DNA of 20,716 bases from Gnetum montanum (taxonomy: Eukaryota > Streptophyta > Gnetopsida > Gnetales > Gnetaceae): assembly GCA_015680685.1 (NCBI GenBank), contig MNCI01028397.1, forward strand, positions 14,134 to 34,849, given 5' to 3'. The notes under the pieces were generated by a model. That model did no database searches. It was not told the origin of the DNA and was given only the letters and a program-made list of their open reading frames with translations. Positions 1 through 8,074 of the stretch are shown piece after piece. A program made the translations under genes and the position numbers. Numbering within the stretch: position 1 is the stretch's first letter; every line of letters starts with the position of its first letter.

Positions 1-275
1 GAGGGATCAAACTGCCAGAGCTTCACTACTCTAAAACTGGGATGTGAAATGAGAGAGAGCTGCCTCTTATTTATAGAAATTGCAGCTGACTGCAATATCG
101 TGTACGCGATATTGCAGGGAAGATGCAATATCACGTACGTGATATCACGTACGCGATATCGCATACGCGATATCGTGGCCCATGATATATCGTGATCCAT
201 GATATAACGTGGGTGCGTTAACATGGGTGCCTTAATGCAACTGCCAGCAATATGAGTAATTTCATGTCTCATCAT
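1..275 (-). mobile_element. Partial LTR of a second, older LTR retrotransposon
   Basis: Read on the minus strand, an LTR appears to begin with TGATGAGAC at about 275, directly after the purine run GTGGGGGTA. A TATA box (CTATAAATAAG on the minus strand, about 66-76) lies some 200 bp into it, as expected for a U3 promoter. The rest of the LTR runs off the left edge of the window, so its far end and partner cannot be checked. The U3 part carries the palindromic cluster listed separately. The element type is not certain; the short gag-like gene next to it suggests a compact, probably non-autonomous element. This is an inference from layout, not from a family match. Confidence 0.45.
88..215. repeat. 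Cluster of palindromic GATATC/CGTACG repeats in a U3 region
   Basis: The words GATATC, GATATT and ATATCG recur around CGTACG, CATACG or GTGTACG cores, giving several overlapping near-perfect inverted repeats, for example CAATATCGTGTACGCGATAT near 93 and further units to about 180. A degenerate tail (CATGATATATCGTGATCC) follows. The cluster lies upstream, in the minus direction, of the TATA box at 66-76, so it could be a promoter or enhancer array. It could also form cruciforms. No protein-coding reading was seen across it. Confidence 0.6.
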
Positions 276-290
276 ACCCCCACGACTGAA
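276..290 (-). other. Polypurine tract of the left-flank element
   Basis: The minus strand reads CAGTCGTGGGGGTA immediately before the inferred LTR start TGATGAGAC. A short purine run abutting a TG dinucleotide is what primes plus-strand DNA synthesis in LTR retrotransposons. The run is brief, so this is supported mainly by its position between a decayed gag-like gene and an LTR-like sequence with a TATA box. Confidence 0.4.
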
Positions 291-399
291 TGAAAACTCG
301 TCCTCGAGTTAAAGTGAGAACAAGCCACATTGATTACACAGTGGATAGGTATGGGATTATTAGATGAAAAAATGGAATAATGTCGTAGTGTGGGAAGAA

Positions 400-1042
400 A
401 AAAGAACAAAGACACAACACATAGAATATTTACAAAAATTTGGAACTCATGTAGTTCCTGGTGGCGATGACTCCTCCATAGGTGTCTTTCCCTTTTCTTG
501 CGCTCTAGGTTTGGGATTTGATAGCATTGAAGTATAGCCTAGAGTTTCTCCTCTTGTAAGGCCTTGAGTGCCTTGGCATGCATGTAAGTTTGCACTTGTG
601 CCATAGAGGCAACCCAGAAAGCCTTCTCTTTTTCTTCTGCCACCCTTTTATTCTCTGTCAATAGTTTATTAAGTTTCTCAGTTCTGAAAGTGTCCAGCTT
701 GTTATGAGCAACCTTTGGCCTTGTGTTCGGAAGGTTTAATACTTCTAAAATGGCTTAAACAGAGAAATCAATAGTCACACCACAAATGTTAACCATGGTG
801 CCTTCTTCTTCATTGTGCCAAAATTGATATATTTCCCCTAAGTACCAGGCACCGCTTTCAGAGAGGGTATCTCTTGCTTCTGCCTGCCTAGACCGTATGG
901 TAGGAGGATCTTTTTGATGAACGCTAAATGATTGTTCCTCTTGTTCTACATGTTGTTCAGAAAGGCCTTGTCTTCCACCTCTCCAAGATCATTCGATCAC
1001 ACCTTGAGCAGGACCTTCCTATTATCCACGTTTCGGGGCCAT
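400..1042 (-). pseudogene. Decayed gag-like gene of the left-flank element
   Basis: From an ATG at 1042 on the minus strand a coding-looking frame opens with a basic start (MAPKRG). It continues through glutamine/glutamate-rich and lysine-rich helical stretches, such as TLSESGAWYLGEIYQFW around 800-870 and LNKLLTENKRVAEEKEKAF around 620-675. In-frame stops occur at about 1022-1027 (two adjacent), near 1004, at 755-757 and at 539-541, so the gene is dead. The basic N-terminus and charged helical body fit the gag of an LTR element, but no zinc knuckle was seen and the family is unknown. It sits only about 130 bp from the polypurine tract, leaving no room for pol. The Tat element inserted about 130 bp upstream of its start. 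Confidence 0.4.
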
Positions 1043-1173
1043 CTGCAATCACACGGGACCAATTGTTAGTAAAGTTGTTACCAAAGTTAGGTTATACCTT
1101 GCTGCTTGCCTTAATAGATTTACTTTATTTCCGTGTGATGTTAATTATTGGAAGAACATGTCCCTGAAATATT

Positions 1174-1178
1174 ATAAT
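1174..1178. repeat. Target-site duplication, left copy (ATAAT)
   Basis: ATAAT directly precedes the LTR start TGTAACGACA. The identical pentamer directly follows the right LTR end GTGTTTCA at 18298-18302. A 5-bp duplication is the expected size for Ty3/gypsy integrase, and it shows that the two LTRs belong to one insertion rather than to a recombinant of two elements. Confidence 0.92.
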
Positions 1179-1983
1179 TGTAACGACAGAAAACGTCGGC
1201 AGCTGGAAATACCGACCGAAGTTCTGTGTATACAGTTTTAACCACGGATCCGTGCGAGGGCTATACTGGAAAAAGCGAATCCGTGGCACCCCGAACAGTC
1301 TTGTCGATCAGACAGGGACTTACGGGTCAGTAAAATGATGAAGATTACGGATCTTTGCGTTGTTTCTATTTGATTTGAGGGATCGTGAAATGGGAGGAAA
1401 ACGACGTGGATGGATCGCTACGACGATATTGTTAAACATGCCAAAAAGATGTTAATCAGGAGAGAAACACGTGATTTTCAAAGATCTATGGTTTGATTTT
1501 TGAAAGAATGTATGATTTGTATGTCACGTTACAATGGGAGAGATCCCCAATAATCTGAAGCAAAAATGAGCACAAAACAACAAGGAAACTGTCCAGACAG
1601 AAGTCGGATCTACCTCGTAGGCCAAAGCTGGGATGCGAAGATGGTCAAGCTTTGAGGTTTGCCGATCAACTGTTTCCGACCAGTGGAGTCTGCAAACTGG
1701 GCGAGACGATCTCACACTTCCCATTCTGCTTCTTTGCTTCGAGTAGATTCTGCTCAGGGCAGCAATCACTAATGGAGAAAGTTGTGTCTTCCCCAAAGGA
1801 ATGATCTCTCTTGTTGCTGAGCTTCAAGCGCACTGTGCTCTATTCTTGCTGAAGGATGGTGCTGTCGGCAGTTGCCAAAAGGTTCCTCTTTGTTTCTCTG
1901 CTCAAGGTGATAAGTGCTTCCTTGCTCAAAAAATGCTCTTGTCCTCTTGATTTTCTGCCCTTTCTGTATCTTTTCCAACCGTT

Positions 1984-1993
1984 CTATTTATAG
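1984..1993 (-). promoter_or_regulatory. TATA box in the left LTR
   Basis: The minus strand reads CCTATAAATAG, a good plant TATA box, with the matching box of the right LTR at about 17663-17672. Transcription would start about 25-35 bp further left. From this LTR it would read out of the element into the left flank. Confidence 0.7.
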
Positions 1994-2232
1994 GTTGCGA
2001 GGTCCCATAAAAAGGCGCAACCTTGACATGGGTCCCGAATATTTCAGCTTCTGTTGACATGACCATTTTAAGTTAGACTGTGACTACGCACAACATGCTC
2101 GTTTGCGTGTTGTGCGTGTGAAAAGCAGGTACATGTTGAGCGTGCTTCAATTGCTTGCTATATTACACTCACTCGCGTTGTGTTGCGTGTATGAGCGTAA
2201 CATGGTATAAAAACAATAGGCTCAAAATTGTC

Positions 2233-2428
2233 TTACGCTCACTACGCAGCCGCGCGTAATGAGGCATAGACAATATCTAACTTACGCTCACTACGCAGCT
2301 GCGCGTAGCGAAGCGTAGATGATGTCTAATTTACGCTCCCTACGCAGCTACGCGTAGCGAAGCGTAAACAATGTCTAATATACACTCACTACGCACCCGT
2401 GCGTAACGAGCATAAAGACAAGTTATCC
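2233..2428. repeat. Four 49-bp palindromic tandem repeats in U3 (left LTR)
   Basis: Units start at 2233, 2282, 2331 and 2380, exactly 49 bp apart. Each opens with TTACGCTCACTACGCAG or a close variant, and carries an imperfect palindrome (CTACGCAGCTGCGCGTAG) followed by a tail like AGACAATGTCTAAT, itself partly palindromic. A fifth, isolated half-unit with TTACGCTCATTACGC occurs at about 2493. The array lies upstream of the TATA box in element orientation, so enhancer-like protein binding is plausible. Confidence 0.85.
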
Positions 2429-2618
2429 ATACGCCACGAGAAAAAGTGTCGGACTATTTCTCTAGACTCTGCCTTCGACTATTTTGGAGCTTATTACGCT
2501 CATTACGCTGCCGTGCGTAATAGAGCATAAACTTGTCCTTGAACAAAGCTGATGCGCGCTTTTGCTTGAATTGCGAATCTTTGCTTGAGGCCGACTCGTA
2601 ATTTTCCACGGTGTTTCA

Positions 2619-2634
2619 ATGGCCCCTCTTTGTT
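2619..2634 (-). other. Polypurine tract of the Tat-type element
   Basis: The minus strand just before the 3' LTR reads ACAAAGAGGGGCCAT and then the LTR start TGAAACACC. The purine block AAAGAGGGG lies four bases from the LTR edge. Its place between the last internal sequence and the LTR is that of the plus-strand priming site. Confidence 0.6.
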
Positions 2635-2715
2635 GACGATTAGAGGGCTTGCCCGAAAGACGTCGACAAAGAATGCGAAACACCAGATTGGCAGAAGCAA
2701 GAACAGTGTCCATCC

Positions 2716-3682
2716 ATGGCTACCCAAGTGTTGTCCCGCCAATATGGAAGAGCAAAACCAGTAGGTATGGGAGATAGAGGGATATAGCTGGAAACAGGTT
2801 CGGGGAAGATGCAAGATGAGTTATGATGGTAGGAGCATGAAATACGCTCGTACGCACATAAATGTGCACTCATTTATGTCAACAGGAATGCTTTCAGACG
2901 AGCGTAGCGCATCAATCTGAGATATCTCTGTTACTGATTATAGTAGGAATGCGTGCAAAAGGAGCGTGGCGCGTCACTTCTGCGATATCTCTACTGGTGT
3001 GAGTGCGGAAAATGAATACTTGCGTATATAGCTTTTGCGTATGGGAAGTGGGTGGTGGGGATGAAGGGAAACAAGAGCCAAGGGTAGGATTTGTGAAATG
3101 GTTGGGCAAACCTGAGCAGCCATTTCAACACGCTGTTGTACTTCACCGCTCAGATGGATGCACCTTTGGACGACATCCTCCAAGGCAAGTAACCTGCAAC
3201 TGCAAAAGAAAGTAGAGGACACCATTGCTCAGGCGAACAAGGGGTGAAGCTATTGAAACGAGCGTCGTCTGATGTGAACTAGAGCGATTGGGCTGTAAAG
3301 AAGGGAAGAAGCCAGGGCCTGCGGGCGGAGCTGCCAATCCTGACGATTGGCCCTGCATATCTTCGCCAAAAGGCATCAAACGCAGTGCACCTAACTGGTT
3401 AGACAAGGAACTAGCCAGATGAATTTGCGAAGCCAGTGTCCGATAGCGATGATAGGCGGAGGGTCCCGAGGTGGTTGTCGACGAGGATTTCTTCGGGGCT
3501 CCGGCTGGCGAGACTGAACTCTCAGAGGTGCCACTACTGCAGAGGGCGCAGTGACGGCATCTCCGAGGAATCAGTAAGATGCCTTTCAACTCGTCCGAGG
3601 AATCAGTAGGATGCCAGTGGGGTGGCGACACTAGGATTGTCCCAATATCCCACCCCGTCTATCGTGTAGCAGTACAAAAATG
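2716..3682 (+). pseudogene. Decayed antisense ORF between integrase and 3' LTR
   Basis: On the plus strand, opposite to gag-pol, one frame reads as protein from an ATG at 2716 (MATQVLSRQYGRAK) for about 150 codons. It passes through many stops, nearly all TAG or TGA, then LSSHFNTLLYFTAQMDAPL at about 3112-3168. After a frameshift near 3175-3185 a coiled-coil-like stretch follows (ASNLQLQKKVEDTIAQ, 3186-3230). An acidic, proline-containing tail can be read further on (GPEVVVDEDFFGAPAGE near 3460-3510). Antisense ORFs in this position, between pol and the 3' LTR, are known in Tat-lineage elements such as Grande. I cannot assign a function. The reading is patchy and rests on composition and helical pattern; the exact limits are uncertain. 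Confidence 0.5.
3562..3615. repeat. Short direct repeat, 22 bp twice
   Basis: TCCGAGGAATCAGTAAGATG occurs at 3562 and, with one change (AGTAGG), at 3594, a 32-bp spacing. It lies inside the decayed antisense ORF and may be a small tandem duplication. No wider array was seen. Confidence 0.7.
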
Positions 3683-3691
3683 ATCACGCTC

Positions 3692-4174
3692 GCCTGATTT
3701 ACATGGTAGCAGCCTGTAAGTCCCAGTTTTAAGTCCTGGTAGACTGCCATTACTAATTTTAAGTCTCAGCAGACCATGGTCCCAGTTTAAAGTCCGAGCA
3801 GACCGAGAAGTGCTAGTTTTACGTCGTAGCGGATGGTAGTATATCTGATTTATGGTCTCAGCAGACCGTGCTGTGGATGCCAGTTTTGTGTCATGACCCA
3901 AGGACAAAGCTGTGCTGGTTTTATGTCCCAGCAGACGGCTACTTACCTGCGCCAGTTTAGCGTCGTGGCGGACGCGTGCAAAAGATGCCAGTTTTTCGTC
4001 TTGGCGGACCTATACAACATTGCCAGTTTTACGTCGTAGCGGACAGTGGTAACTTGCCAGTTTAGCGTCGTGGCGGACGCTCAGTGCCAGTTTAGCGTCG
4101 TAGCGAACGATCAGTGCCAGTTTAGCGTCGTTGCGGACGATCAGTGCCAGTTTAGCGTCGTAGCGGACAATTAC
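3692..4174. repeat. Tandem-repeat (minisatellite) array downstream of pol
   Basis: About 15 head-to-tail units with the core GCCAGTTTAGCGTCGTAGCG followed by GAC and a variable tail. Units nearest the integrase end are almost identical and exactly 30 bp apart (starts at 4055, 4085, 4115, 4145). Moving left they become longer (up to about 38 bp) and more diverged, for example TGCTAGTTTTACGTCGTAGC near 3811 and CCTGATTTACATGGTAGCAG near 3692. Hypervariable tandem repeats in the 3' untranslated region are documented for Tat/Ogre elements and have been linked to the birth of satellite DNA. The gradient suggests recent amplification at the pol-proximal edge. Confidence 0.9.
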
Positions 4175-4207
4175 AGTCATACCTGATTACTCACGCTGTA
4201 GATACTG

Positions 4208-5421
4208 CTAAATGTAATACCGCTTCAGATATACATGATTTACAGGGTTCGGTAGTTCGTTACCGTTGATGTCTGCTAGTCTGAAAGCTCCGTTGCCATA
4301 TGCGTCGACCACCGAGAAAGGACCTTCCCAATTCGCCGAGAACTTGCCTACCGGCTCACGCACAGCTTTAAGGACTAGGTCTCCTTTCTTGACCGGACGT
4401 TGCTGAAGGTTGTGATGATGTTTCTGTCTCTGTTTATCTTGATATTTCTCAATCGTATCAAGAGCCTGTATCCACTCCTCTTCTACTAAATCCAAATCCA
4501 TTATCCGAGCCTCGGTGTGTTGAGCTTCATTTATAATGGTGGAGAGGACCATTCTCAGAGAAGGAATTTGCAATTCGAGAGGTAGCATTGCTTCAGATCC
4601 GTAAACCAGATTATAGGGTGTACTACCTGTAGCTGTCCTACATGTAGTACGGTACACCCATAGCACATAGAGGATTTTATCATGCCACCATCTCTTGTTG
4701 CCGTCGAGCATTTTCTTGAGCAAATTGATGACTATTTTGTTTGATGCTTCAGCTTGACCATTCACTTGCGGGTAATAGGGGGAGGAAAATGATTGTCTAA
4801 TGCCTAGGTTATCGCAGAATGATTTGGTTTCTACGCTACTAAACTGTGGTCCATTGTCAGTCACAATAGTCATTGGTAGACCAAATCTGGTTACGATATT
4901 GTCCAAGATAAAATGGCATACCTGTTGGGATGTGATTTTCCGAAGGGGGACAGCTTCTACCCACTTCGTAAAGTACTCAGTAGCGGTAATAATGAAGCTA
5001 TGCCCTGCAGAAGATTTTGGCGTGATGGGTCCTATGATGTCCAGTCCCCATCGTTGGAATGGCCATGTTATCTGCGTTGTATGCAATTCATTGGGTGACA
5101 CGTGGATGAGGTTTGCATGACGCTGACACGTGTCACAAGTTTTAACCTTTGTCAGGCAGTCTTTTTCCATGCGTGGCTAGTAGTACCCTAAGCGGCAAAT
5201 TTTTAGGGCCATAGCCCGTGGTGCTACGTGGCCGCCGCACAGTCCTTCGTGAACTTCGCTGACTATGTGTTGCGCTTGGTCTTTGTCAATGCAGGTAAGC
5301 AACACGCCATCAAAGGAGCGTCTACAGAGAGTACTGTCTCCAATGATGATGTATTGCCTGGCCCGCTTACGGATTGCATCTTTCTGTATGTGTGTTAATG
5401 CAGACGGTAACTCACCCTGTA
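4208..5421 (-). CDS. Integrase
   Basis: Inserts element DNA into chromosomes. Upstream of the Met at 5170, the frame carries the zinc-binding histidines (HEGLCGGH, about 5260-5237) and is cut by a TAG at 5177-5179 in the GYY*P motif, where tryptophan is usual. After it come the CDTC cysteines, then the DD35E catalytic core: D44 in GLDIIGP, D105 in VTDNGPQF and E141 in GQAEASNK (numbered from 5170), with the canonical 35-residue spacing between the last two. WWHDKILYVLWVYRTT and TPYNLVYGSEAMLP are standard. The C-terminus has the GPF-type module (NWEGPFSVV...) and ends YLKRYYI without a chromodomain, which fits Tat. It ends at TAG 4208-4210, just right of the tandem-repeat array. Confidence 0.93.
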
Positions 5422-5925
5422 AAAGATAATTTTAATATTGTCGTACCATTCAGGTGTGCTTTCCTCAAGCAGAGAGGCGATTTGCGCCACCTGAATGATA
5501 GGATCTGTGCAGTTTGTAATTAATGCAGGGAAAGTGTTTAACAGGTGTGAAGGCACATGTAAGGCCAGGGTGGCCAATGCGTCGGTCAACGTGTTGTCAG
5601 TGCATGGGACGTGTTGGGCGTCGAAGGTCATAAATCGCCTCAGAAGATCTTTAGCCTGATCGTAGTAGGGCTGTAAATGTACAACTTTACAGGCGTAGAC
5701 TCTAGTGATTTGATTTATGATAAGCATCGAATCACCCCTAATCGCCAAGTGTTGAACATCGAGTTCACTGGCAGTGAATAACCCCCTGAGGAGCCCCTCA
5801 TACTCTGCAACATTGTTCGTACAAGGGAAGGTCAAGCGATAAGCGTGGAGACGCACATCCTCAGGTGATAGCATGATAACAGTGGCAGCACTGCCACCTC
5901 AAGCGGTTGAAGCACCGTCAAAGTG
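5395..5925 (-). CDS. Second, archaeal-type RNase H domain (aRNH)
   Basis: Removes the RNA strand during reverse transcription. The four acidic active-site residues are visible: D in FDGAS (just before the TGA at 5899-5901), E in NNVAEYEGLL, D in IRGDSMLI, and D in the TDALATLALHV end. Presence of this second RNase H between the gypsy RNase H and integrase is a hallmark of the Tat lineage. The TGA falls between the first catalytic residue and the glycine-rich turn. Shortly after the domain, at about 5422-5430, a one-base frameshift puts the linker to integrase into another frame, where it continues as LQGELPSALTHIQKDAI. Confidence 0.9.
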
Positions 5926-6504
5926 CAACATTGCCTCAGGGCCTGTCGAAACAGGGCTTAAACTATGTACATGTTCGTCAGAGAACTCTGGTTCGATGGT
6001 TGCTTGGTTGTTAACTGGTGACGTTACTAACTGGTCAGCTATCGCTTGGCCTTTTGTAGACGATTGGCCAATATAATGTAGATCAAATTCTGCGATGATA
6101 GCTTTCCAGCGAGCGATCCTACTGCTTTCATACAAATTATGCGTGATGGTTCTAAGGATGTTATTTTTGCAAATAATGTTAACCTGGCTACGGAAAAGGT
6201 AGTGTTTACACTTTTTCAGCGTAAAAACTAATGCTAGACAATTACGCTCGAGTTCATTATACCTCGTTTCATACGCATACAGAGCATGGCTTAGGTAGTA
6301 GATAGGCACTTCGGACCCATCGTTTCGCTTTTGACAAAGCAATGCTGCTAACGCTACGTCCGAAGTCGCGCGGTAAATGTAAAATGGCAAGTCCCTTTGT
6401 GGCGGGAAAACCGTAGGTAAATGTTGGAGTTCCTGTTTAATGCTGTCAAACGCACGCTGACAATCTTTCGTCCATTCGAAATTGACCCCCTTTTTGAGCA
6501 GGTG
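5899..6504 (-). CDS. Gypsy-type RNase H domain (degenerate) and start of second RNase H
   Basis: After the TAG at 6505 the same frame continues with the RT-RNase H tether (FEWTKDCQRAFDSIK), then LPFYIYRATSDVALAALL, IYYLSHAL, ETRYNELERNCLALV and a KGQAIADQLV end. This is the RNase H normally found next to gypsy RT. The first catalytic aspartate position and the usual TDQ/DHK region (here CKNNIL) are not conserved, as is typical in Tat elements where an additional RNase H took over. The last residues before the TGA at 5899 (HFDGAS) already belong to the second RNase H. Confidence 0.88.
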   Translation of the reverse strand, partial: HLLKKGVNFEWTKDCQRAFDSIKQELQHLPTVFPPQRDLPFYIYRATSDVALAALLCQKRNDGSEVPIYYLSHALYAYETRYNELERNCLALVFTLKKCKHYLFRSQVNIICKNNILRTITHNLYESSRIARWKAIIAEFDLHYIGQSSTKGQAIADQLVTSPVNNQATIEPEFSDEHVHSLSPVSTGPEAMLHFDGASTA

Positions 6505-7335
6505 CTACATAGGGTGCAGCTTATCGGTTAATCTCGAGATGAAACGGCGTATGAACTGTAAGCGTCCCTGTAACCCACTTAATTGCTTGAGGTCTGTCGG
6601 AAGCGCTAACTCGACAATGGCTTTGACCTTATCAGGGTCAACTCGTATGCCGGTTTCGGATACCACAAACCCCAACATGCGCCCGGTTTTGACTCCAAAT
6701 ACGCACTTCTTTGGGTTAAGCCGGAGCTCGTATTTGGAGCATCTTTTAAGGACTAACTCCAAATCCTCTGAATGATCCTCAGACTTTAAACACTTCACAG
6801 CTATATCGTCTACATAAACATTCAGTCTCTCGAAGAGATAGTCGTTAAAGATGTATGTCATGGCCCGTTGGTATGTGGCTCCGGCATTCTTCGGACCAAA
6901 AGGCATCATAGTGTAGCAGAAGGTGCCCCAGGGCGTCATAAATGTCGTGGTTAGTTGATGTTCTGGGTTTATGCGAATCTGGTTGTAACCAGAGAAGCCA
7001 TCCATGAATGATAGGAGTGCATGCCCAGCTGTTGTATCGACTAGTTGATCGATGCTCAGGAGCGGGAAATTATCTTTGATTATGGCCTTGTTCAAATCCC
7101 GGAAGTCTATGCAAATGCGTATACTCCCGATCTTCTTTGGCACGACCACAATGTTAGATATCCAGTCCGAGTAATCGACTGCACGAATGAAACCAGCTTG
7201 GTATAGCTTGGTGATTTCATCATGCACGGCTAGCACGATCTCTGGCTTAATTTTGCGTGCTTTTTGCCTAACTGCTTTGATCTGCGGGTCTAAGATGATG
7301 TTATGTTGGATTAGCCTGGGATCGAGTCCAGGCAT
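6505..7335 (-). CDS. Reverse transcriptase domain
   Basis: Copies element RNA into DNA in cytoplasmic particles. Visible Ty3/gypsy RT landmarks in order, numbered from the Met at 7335: VVPKK (about residue 64), IDFRDLNK (76-83), the first catalytic aspartate in FMDGFSGYNQI (residue 112), TTFMTPWGTFCY (130-141), the MPFG block (144-147), and the catalytic YVDD at 174-177 (nucleotides 6816-6805), followed by the LGFVVS connection and a LSGLQGRLQFIRRF thumb end. The active-site aspartates are intact. One oddity is proline in MPFGPKNAG (codon 6894-6892), where leucine is normal for the family. A TAG at 6505 ends this open segment just before the RNase H linker, and a TGA at 7405 cuts it from the upstream linker. 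Confidence 0.95.
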   Translation of the reverse strand: MPGLDPRLIQHNIILDPQIKAVRQKARKIKPEIVLAVHDEITKLYQAGFIRAVDYSDWISNIVVVPKKIGSIRICIDFRDLNKAIIKDNFPLLSIDQLVDTTAGHALLSFMDGFSGYNQIRINPEHQLTTTFMTPWGTFCYTMMPFGPKNAGATYQRAMTYIFNDYLFERLNVYVDDIAVKCLKSEDHSEDLELVLKRCSKYELRLNPKKCVFGVKTGRMLGFVVSETGIRVDPDKVKAIVELALPTDLKQLSGLQGRLQFIRRFISRLTDKLHPM

Positions 7336-7935
7336 ATCCTCGTATGACCATGCGAAGACAGTGATGTTGTCTTGCAGGACCTGTGTTACGGCATCGTGGG
7401 TTTCTCACTCTAATAAGGAACTGACTTTAAGTGTTTTAGATTCGCCCCTATGCGTAACGATAGAGACCTCATCAAGGGGGTCTTCGGTTATGTCCCCAGC
7501 TTCCAGGTCTAGCGTGCGCGTCAACTGTTCTGGCCATTCCGGGGATGTCTCCGACGCAGCTACAGTTACGTCTTCTAAGGGGAGGTTAACGTCTATAAAC
7601 GCAGGATCGAGTTGCCTAACTATCTTTCCATATGGACCAGTCAGAGTTAAAGGTGATGATAGTGTTGCGTCCATTTGTTTGTCCTGCAAAACCGCAAAGT
7701 GTGTACATGGTTAGAAAGAAGATGACGTGATGGCTAGCAAACGTGGAAAGCTAATAGAATTTTGAATTTTGTAATGAAGTTGTAATCAATGCTACCCGAT
7801 TATGAGGCGATAAGATGTGGTAGTTTAACGTCATTTCGGACAGAGGAGCGTGCGATATCAGCCGCATTAATATCTTGATTTTCGGGGTCCGTTTCAGGAA
7901 GGTCCCGCTGAAATCGGATATCAAGCCGGTGATTC

Positions 7936-7948
7936 TCGCATATAAGTA
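7936..7948 (+). promoter_or_regulatory. TATA box of the intron-nested gene
   Basis: CTCGCATATAAGTAGG lies about 130 bp upstream of the ATG at 8075. A start site about 30 bp downstream would give a leader of about 100 nt that is purine-rich (AGCAAGAGCAAGAAGAGCAG) and contains no ATG before the predicted start. The ATG has a favourable context (A at -3, G at +4). It is inside the element, far from both LTRs, so the gene appears to have its own promoter. Confidence 0.6.
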
Positions 7949-8074
7949 GGCGGTTTTTTGGTTAGGACGGACTGTTGGTTATTGTGAGTTCGAATTCGCG
8001 GGTATTATCTAGCAAGAGCAAGAAGAGCAGAAGATTTGAAGGTGCAAAGCTGTGAAAGTGTCGAAGCTGTGATA

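Larger units (their letters stand above)
1179..2618 (-). repeat. 3' LTR of the Tat-type element
   Basis: On the plus strand it runs from TGTAACGACA to GTGTTTCA, 1440 bp, and matches 16859-18297 along its whole length with scattered substitutions and small indels. In element orientation U3 is on the right and U5 on the left. A TATA box (CTATAAATAG on the minus strand, 1984-1993) separates a U3 of about 620 bp from R-U5 of about 800 bp. U3 contains the 49-bp palindromic repeats listed separately. As the downstream LTR it would normally supply the polyadenylation region. Confidence 0.93.
4208..7683 (-). pseudogene. pol: pol second exon: RT, two RNase H domains and integrase (broken)
   Basis: The reading enters at 7683 just after a splice-acceptor-like sequence (GCGGTTTTGCAG on the minus strand). 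It runs through an N-terminal linker (7683-7336), RT, gypsy RNase H, archaeal-type RNase H and integrase to a TAG at 4208-4210. Four in-frame stops break it: TGA 7405-7407, TAG 6505-6507, TGA 5899-5901 and TAG 5177-5179, plus one single-base frameshift near 5422-5430. The frame on each side of every stop carries conserved family sequence, so these are point lesions in one long ORF rather than separate genes. Three of the stops fit a sense-strand C-to-T change and one an opposite-strand change. It is expected to be spliced in frame to gag-pro. Confidence 0.88.

Noticed and set aside
1524-1796. A 90-codon minus-strand frame present in both LTRs (also 17203-17475)
   Set aside because: It starts at TTG rather than ATG, lies in R-U5, has no family resemblance, and its conservation is explained by the LTRs being copies of each other.
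1769-1978. A 69-codon frame near the LTR transcription start (also 17448-17657)
   Set aside because: Also TTG-initiated; the same explanation applies. No evidence that it is translated.
3143-3631. A 162-codon minus-strand open frame after integrase
   Set aside because: Low-complexity S/P-rich reading with no domain; the plus strand here carries a more protein-like pattern, so this is probably its shadow.
3692-4174. Regular short repeats resembling a CRISPR array
   Set aside because: The units are degenerate, the tails are not unique spacers of constant length, and the setting is a plant retrotransposon. It is a minisatellite.
7187-7714. Plus-strand frame of 175 codons opposite RT
   Set aside because: Shadow of the RT coding strand, which has unmistakable family motifs. 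The same applies to 4800-5120 opposite integrase.
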